DNA of 64,000 nucleotides from an uncultured Woeseia sp. (GTDB lineage Bacteria > Pseudomonadota > Gammaproteobacteria > Steroidobacterales > Woeseiaceae). The DNA lies in contig CAJWFK010000006.1 in the NCBI GenBank assembly GCA_913031125.1, forward strand, positions 40,031 through 104,030, written 5' to 3'. Shown piece after piece: positions 60,088 through 64,000 of the stretch (position 1 is its first letter; each line of letters opens with the position of its first letter). The notes below the pieces were generated by a model, which was given only the letters and a program-made list of their open reading frames with translations, was not told where the DNA came from and searched no databases. Both the position numbers and the translations under genes were made by a program.

Positions 60088-60996
60088 ATGCTGCGACAAA
60101 GAACAGTAAAAACCGCCATTCGAGCGACGGGTGTAGGCCTGCATACGGGCAAAAAGGTTTACATGACACTTCGCCCAGCTGCCGAGAACACAGGTATCAT
60201 ATTCAGACGTGTTGACTTGCCTGAGCCAGTAGATATTCCAGCAAATGCACGCCTTGTGGGCGAGACAATGCTTGGAACGACGCTTATTAAAGAAGGGATT
60301 AAAGTAGCAACTGTCGAACACCTTATGTCAGCACTAGCTGGACTTGGTATAGATAATCTTAACGTTGATCTATCGGCCCCTGAAGTGCCTATAATGGACG
60401 GAAGCGCTGGACCTTTCGTTTTCTTGCTTCAATCCGCGGGAATTCAAGAGCAGAGTGTGGCGAAGAAATTTATCCGAATCAAAAAGAAAATTCGTGTTGA
60501 GGATGGTGACAAGTGGGCTGAACTGACACCGTTTAATGGTTTTAAAGTTAATTTCAATATCGAATTTAACCATCCGGTTTTTAATAAACTTAGCAAGAGC
60601 GAGTCCATTGACTTTTCTTCCACATCGTTTTTAAAAGAAGTAAGCCGCGCAAGAACCTTTTGTTTTTTAAAAGATGTGGAAGCTTTGCGCGCAAATAATT
60701 TGACTCTCGGCGGTAGTATGGATAATGCGATCGTCTTGGATGATTATCGAATCTTAAACGAGGATGGACTTCGGTATGCGAACGAATTTGTTGTTCATAA
60801 GATTCTCGACGCTATAGGGGATATTTATCTTTTAGGCCACACTGTTTTGGGCGAATTTTCAGCCCACAAATCAGGCCACGAACTTAATAATAGGCTTTTA
60901 CTCGCTTTGTTGGAGGAACAGTCCGCCTTCGAAGAGGTTACTTTTTCTGATCCCGATACGGCACCGATTTCCTACTCAACACCAGCGTATGTTTGA
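60088..60996 (+). CDS. lpxC: UDP-3-O-acyl-N-acetylglucosamine deacetylase
   Basis: A zinc enzyme for the committed step of lipid A synthesis. It has 302 residues with [12 protein letters not shown] near residue 11, zinc-ligand His in [15 protein letters not shown] near 78 and the second metal/catalytic cluster in HKILDAIGD and [11 protein letters not shown] near 238-270. A TATAAA at 60053 is a weak promoter candidate of its own. It follows ftsZ as in most gammaproteobacteria. Confidence 0.98.
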   Translation: MLRQRTVKTAIRATGVGLHTGKKVYMTLRPAAENTGIIFRRVDLPEPVDIPANARLVGETMLGTTLIKEGIKVATVEHLMSALAGLGIDNLNVDLSAPEVPIMDGSAGPFVFLLQSAGIQEQSVAKKFIRIKKKIRVEDGDKWAELTPFNGFKVNFNIEFNHPVFNKLSKSESIDFSSTSFLKEVSRARTFCFLKDVEALRANNLTLGGSMDNAIVLDDYRILNEDGLRYANEFVVHKILDAIGDIYLLGHTVLGEFSAHKSGHELNNRLLLALLEEQSAFEEVTFSDPDTAPISYSTPAYV

Positions 60997-61072
60997 TTAG
61001 ATATCTATAGTCATATTCGTTGCTATAGATTTTTCGTAGGTTGCTGGGACTCAACGCTTGTAAGCTAGAGCC

Positions 61073-61372
61073 CTAATTTTGTGTGACAGTTACTCGAACT
61101 GTAGATGCGTCAAAGCCAGAATTTTGGGCAGTTGAAATAAGAGTTTTTGATTCGAAACGGAGACGCGATGCCCAAGCAGATGAAGTACAAATAACTACTA
61201 ATTCCCCATTATCTCTAACATTTGCCGCGACTAAATGTTCAGAAATTTCTTGAGTTACAACATCTTTTAGTGCTGTTGTAAGCAATTGCATATCTGCTGC
61301 TGCTTGGATAATTTTCTCCAATTCGTTGCTACTCTTTGAGTTTATAAGGTTTTTTAAGTTTTTTTCCTTCAT
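61073..61372 (-). CDS. dciA: DUF721-family protein, DciA-like helicase operator
   Basis: A small protein of 99 residues of the DUF721/DciA family, which loads or recruits the replicative helicase in bacteria lacking DnaC. The conserved part includes NGELVVICTSSAWASRLRFE (Trp near residue 67). Position on the opposite strand between lpxC and secA is the usual gammaproteobacterial place. A TATAAT on the minus strand at 61402-61397 can serve as its -10. Confidence 0.85.
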   Translation of the reverse strand: MKEKNLKNLINSKSSNELEKIIQAAADMQLLTTALKDVVTQEISEHLVAANVRDNGELVVICTSSAWASRLRFESKTLISTAQNSGFDASTVRVTVTQN

Positions 61373-61396
61373 TTACTTAGCTTGTGGAGTCCGTCT

Positions 61397-61402
61397 ATTA
61401 TA
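61397..61402 (-). promoter_or_regulatory. Consensus -10 box of dciA
   Basis: TATAAT on the minus strand ends 25 nt before the dciA start. The -35 region is poor. Confidence 0.45.
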
Positions 61403-61545
61403 GACGCCAAGAAGTAGCTGACATTGCAGATAAGATGACACCCTATTGTAATAAAGCTTTTGCTTCTGCATATTGACCGTTGAGAGAAGCGTTTAGGTGG
61501 CGACATTACACGACACCCCTTTACGAACGGAACTTAGGCTTACAC

Positions 61546-61565
61546 TTAAGGTTAGAATACCTTAA
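61546..61565. promoter_or_regulatory. Palindrome upstream of the M23-family gene
   Basis: TTAAGGT-N6-ACCTTAA is a perfect 7-bp inverted repeat with a 6-bp spacer, about 90 nt before the M23 gene and about 70 nt before its candidate -10. No T-run follows on the plus strand, so an operator is more likely than a terminator. Confidence 0.35.
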
Positions 61566-61632
61566 AAAATTATAGGTAAAAATGCTTGTTTTCCACGATA
61601 GACGACAAAATTCAATGTTTATACTTCAAAAA

Positions 61633-61638
61633 TATAAT
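61633..61638 (+). promoter_or_regulatory. Candidate -10 box of the M23-family gene
   Basis: TATAAT, with TTCAAT 16 bp upstream as a weak -35. A start here would leave a leader of only about 11 nt, so it is uncertain. Confidence 0.35.
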
Positions 61639-61655
61639 AATTAAGTGACGATTTT

Positions 61656-62588
61656 ATGAACGTGGTCATTTTAAGTAATGGGCTAGGAAGGTTTCGACAG
61701 ATCAAATTGTCAAGTCGGAGTGTATTTGCATTGACGAGTTTGTTTGCCGTGGCTCTTGGTGGCTTGGCATTTTTCGGGGGTTATTATTATTCTGCGGTTC
61801 AAGGTTCTGGTATTAGTCGTTCTGAGGTTGCCAGTCTCCATGAAGCTATGCAGACGGAGAAAGCAGGCATCGAAAAGATTCGTCGGAATACTGAAGCCAC
61901 CTTAAAGGCGTTAGCAACTCAGCTGAGCCATATGCAGGCCCGTGTTATTTATATTGATGGATTTGCTCGGCGATTAGGAGAACTATCGGATCTTACAGAA
62001 GATGAGTTCGACTTTAATTCGTCGGGGTTGGCCGATACGCTGACAAATCACTCTTATAAAGAAGGTCCGTCAAAAGTTCCGGAAATACTCGTCGCTATGG
62101 AGCAACTTGACCTCCATCTAGATCAGCATGAAGTTGAACTTGGCGTTCTCGAGAGTATGTTGCTCAATCAGAAGCTTTCGGCCCGTATTTACCCACAGGG
62201 GAGCCCAGTGCTATCAGGATGGCTGTCATCATACTATGGGCGGCGAACCGATCCTATTACAGGTAAACCTGCAGTTCATCTTGGGGTTGATTTTGCCGGC
62301 AAACCTGGTGATGAAATTATTGCTGTCGCTGATGGAGTCGTTATTTGGTCAGATGACCGGTATGGTTTTGGCAAGCTTGTTGAAATTAACCATGGGAATG
62401 GATATATGACACGGTATGCACATAATGAAGAAAACCTCGTTACGGTCGGTGAGGAGGTAGAAAAAGGGCAGAAGATTGCTCTTATGGGTGATACGGGTCG
62501 CTCTGTTGGAACTAACCTGCATTTTGAGGTCTTGAAGAATGGCGAGAGGATTAATCCGGCGCCCTTTATTAGAAGGACTGCGGACTAA
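61656..62588 (+). CDS. M23-family LytM-domain protein, membrane anchored, possibly inactive
   Basis: It has 310 residues: one N-terminal membrane helix (about residues 23-45), a coiled-coil stretch (about 55-100), and a C-terminal LytM domain. Zinc ligands His208 and Asp212 (HLGVD) and His289 are present, as is His256 in YAHN. The HxH motif, however, reads Asn287-Leu-His289, so the usual catalytic His is Asn. It may be an activator or regulator of other murein hydrolases, like EnvC/NlpD-type LytM factors, rather than a hydrolase. It is located just upstream of secA. Confidence 0.9.
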   Translation: MNVVILSNGLGRFRQIKLSSRSVFALTSLFAVALGGLAFFGGYYYSAVQGSGISRSEVASLHEAMQTEKAGIEKIRRNTEATLKALATQLSHMQARVIYIDGFARRLGELSDLTEDEFDFNSSGLADTLTNHSYKEGPSKVPEILVAMEQLDLHLDQHEVELGVLESMLLNQKLSARIYPQGSPVLSGWLSSYYGRRTDPITGKPAVHLGVDFAGKPGDEIIAVADGVVIWSDDRYGFGKLVEINHGNGYMTRYAHNEENLVTVGEEVEKGQKIALMGDTGRSVGTNLHFEVLKNGERINPAPFIRRTAD

Positions 62589-62705
62589 CTAAATTCAGGC
62601 GGATTTGTAGCTTTCAATTTGGTGCAAATTCTTAATCAGTCAGTAAAATATCGTTTTTTTGTTACGCGGCTAATGTTATTTGAGTGGCCGTTCTAGGAGC
62701 CTTAC

Positions 62706-64000
62706 GTGGCAAGTTTCGTAACGCGCATTTTCGGTAGCCGCAATCAGAGATTGCTGCGTCGCTTCTCCAAGGTCGTTAAACAAATTAACGATATGGAAGC
62801 GGATTTAAAATTATTAGCCGACGACGATCTTAGGGCAAAGACCGTTGAGTTTCGCGCGCGTTTTAATAGCGGAGAAACACTAGATGCTTTGCTGCCTGAG
62901 GCATTTGCTGTTGCTCGGGAGGCTGCTTGGCGCGCAATAGGCTTGCGGCCTTTTGATGTTCAGCTTATCGGTGGAATGGTTTTGCATGGTGGCAATATTG
63001 CAGAAATGCGGACTGGCGAAGGGAAAACACTTGTAGCTACGTTACCAGCTTACCTTAACGCAATATCGGGCGGTGGAGTACATATCGTTACCGTTAACGA
63101 ATATTTAGCTCAGCGTGATGCTGATTGGATGAAGCCGGTCTATGAATATTTAGGTCTCACCGTCGGAGTTTCTAAGTCTGGGCAGTCTCACGAGGAGAAG
63201 CGCGCTGCTTATGAAGCTGACATTACTTACGCAACAAACAATGAGCTTGGATTTGACTATCTTCGAGATAATCTAGCATTTTCTCTTAAAGATAAGGTCC
63301 AACGTGATCTTAATTTTGCAATCGTTGACGAAGTAGACTCAATCCTTATCGATGAAGCAAGAACTCCGCTGATCATTTCGGGTCCGGTTGAGGAAAGTAC
63401 AGATCTTTACCTAAAAATAAATAAGCTTATTCCGAAGCTTCGTGTACATAATGAACCGGAAGGGCAAGTTAACTACGACATTCAACTAAAACATATTGCG
63501 CTGTTAGACGAAAAGGGTAAACCGGTATCTCGATCTGCAGACGGTAACTCTAATGTTATGACAGTTGAAGAGGCGATAGAGATCGGTAATGGGCGTGGGA
63601 CGGATGTTGTTTTAACTGAGCAAGAAGATTCAGGTTACCCACTGTGCGAACTTTCTATCCGTGGCCATTATAGTGGGGATGAAAAGTCGAAGCAGGTTCA
63701 TGTGACTGATGAAGGGCACCAGTATGTCGAGCAATTGATGATTCGTGCTGGATTGTTAGGGGATGGTGAAAGCCTGTACGACTCGCAAAATATCCGTCTT
63801 TTGCACCACCTTAATGCTGCACTCAGAGCTCATGCGATGTTTAACAGAGATGTTGATTACATAGTGAACGACGGCGAAATTGTCATTGTTGATGAGTTTA
63901 CTGGCCGCACAATGCCGGGAAGACGTTGGTCGGATGGATTACATCAGGCTATTGAGGCTAAGGAGGGCGTTGCGGTTAAACAAGAGAATCAAACGGTCGC
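62706..64000 (+). CDS. secA: Preprotein translocase ATPase SecA, 3' end outside window
   Basis: The motor of Sec protein export. The first 431 codons are present. GTG 62706 starts [19 protein letters not shown], and GAGCC lies upstream. Walker A is in MRTGEGKTL near residue 105, DYLRDN follows near residue 185, and Walker B is in [15 protein letters not shown] near residue 215. Between KLIPKL and HYSGDEK (nt 63441-63662) there are 74 codons where E. coli has about 13-17, an insertion of roughly 60 residues in the preprotein-crosslinking domain. The frame runs off the right edge with no stop. Confidence 0.98.
   Translation, partial: MASFVTRIFGSRNQRLLRRFSKVVKQINDMEADLKLLADDDLRAKTVEFRARFNSGETLDALLPEAFAVAREAAWRAIGLRPFDVQLIGGMVLHGGNIAEMRTGEGKTLVATLPAYLNAISGGGVHIVTVNEYLAQRDADWMKPVYEYLGLTVGVSKSGQSHEEKRAAYEADITYATNNELGFDYLRDNLAFSLKDKVQRDLNFAIVDEVDSILIDEARTPLIISGPVEESTDLYLKINKLIPKLRVHNEPEGQVNYDIQLKHIALLDEKGKPVSRSADGNSNVMTVEEAIEIGNGRGTDVVLTEQEDSGYPLCELSIRGHYSGDEKSKQVHVTDEGHQYVEQLMIRAGLLGDGESLYDSQNIRLLHHLNAALRAHAMFNRDVDYIVNDGEIVIVDEFTGRTMPGRRWSDGLHQAIEAKEGVAVKQENQTV

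Overview
The window is a single uninterrupted stretch of a gammaproteobacterial chromosome with moderate GC by eye and even codon use. I saw no insertion sequence, prophage, tRNA, rRNA operon or CRISPR array. The gammaproteobacterial assignment rests on several blocks: yrbG-kdsDC-lptCAB-rpoN-rapZ, ibaG-murA, petABC-sspA-sspB, lpoA divergent from rsmI followed by class A rnpB, and the dcw cluster running through lpxC, dciA and secA. Next to these is a pyrophosphate module (K+-independent proton pyrophosphatase plus PPi-dependent phosphofructokinase) and a tkt-gap-pgk-pyk cluster, a combination known from sulfur-oxidising and methanotrophic gammaproteobacteria. An uncultivated marine lineage is plausible but cannot be proven from this window.

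Layout. 1-2.15 kb: 3' part of a HAMP/PAS/GGDEF/EAL signalling protein. 2.2-7.6 kb: hppA and pfp (minus strand), adk, rnd. 7.7-14.8 kb: a small membrane protein, mpl, a Lon-N-domain protein, hemL, then metK-ahcY-cpdA on the minus strand. 15-20.8 kb: tkt, gap, pgk, pyk. 20.9-24.9 kb: a MoxR ATPase/VWA pair, an exported Bcp-type peroxiredoxin and a patatin. 25-32 kb (minus): rapZ, rpoN, lptB, lptA, lptC, kdsC, kdsD, yrbG. 32.2-38.5 kb: ibaG, murA, petABC, sspA, sspB, then diaA/gmhA-like (minus). 38.7-41.9 kb: lpoA (minus), rsmI, rnpB. 42.2-59.9 kb: a complete dcw cluster, mraZ to ftsZ, with a promoter and a MraZ operator in front. 60-64 kb: lpxC, dciA (minus), an M23-family protein and the 5' part of secA.

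How the genes work together. About half the window builds the envelope: Kdo synthesis (kdsD, kdsC), LPS transport (lptA, lptB, lptC), lipid A commitment (lpxC), peptidoglycan precursors (murA to murG, mraY, ddl), recycling (mpl), septation (ftsL, I, W, Q, A, Z) and synthase activation (lpoA). The rest is central energy metabolism, where hppA/pfp would couple PPi to glycolytic or Calvin-type flux and to the proton gradient and petABC supplies respiratory electron transport, together with SAM recycling (metK, ahcY).

I did not find a convincing undescribed multi-gene system. The observations most worth checking are: a roughly 60-residue insertion in the preprotein-binding region of SecA; an M23 protein with Asn in place of a catalytic His; an Adk LID with two cysteines instead of four; a terminator-like hairpin directly ahead of hppA; several compactions of normally conserved gene order (no mla, hpf/ptsN, rplM-rpsI or yraN at the expected places); and a possible small gene between rnpB and mraZ.
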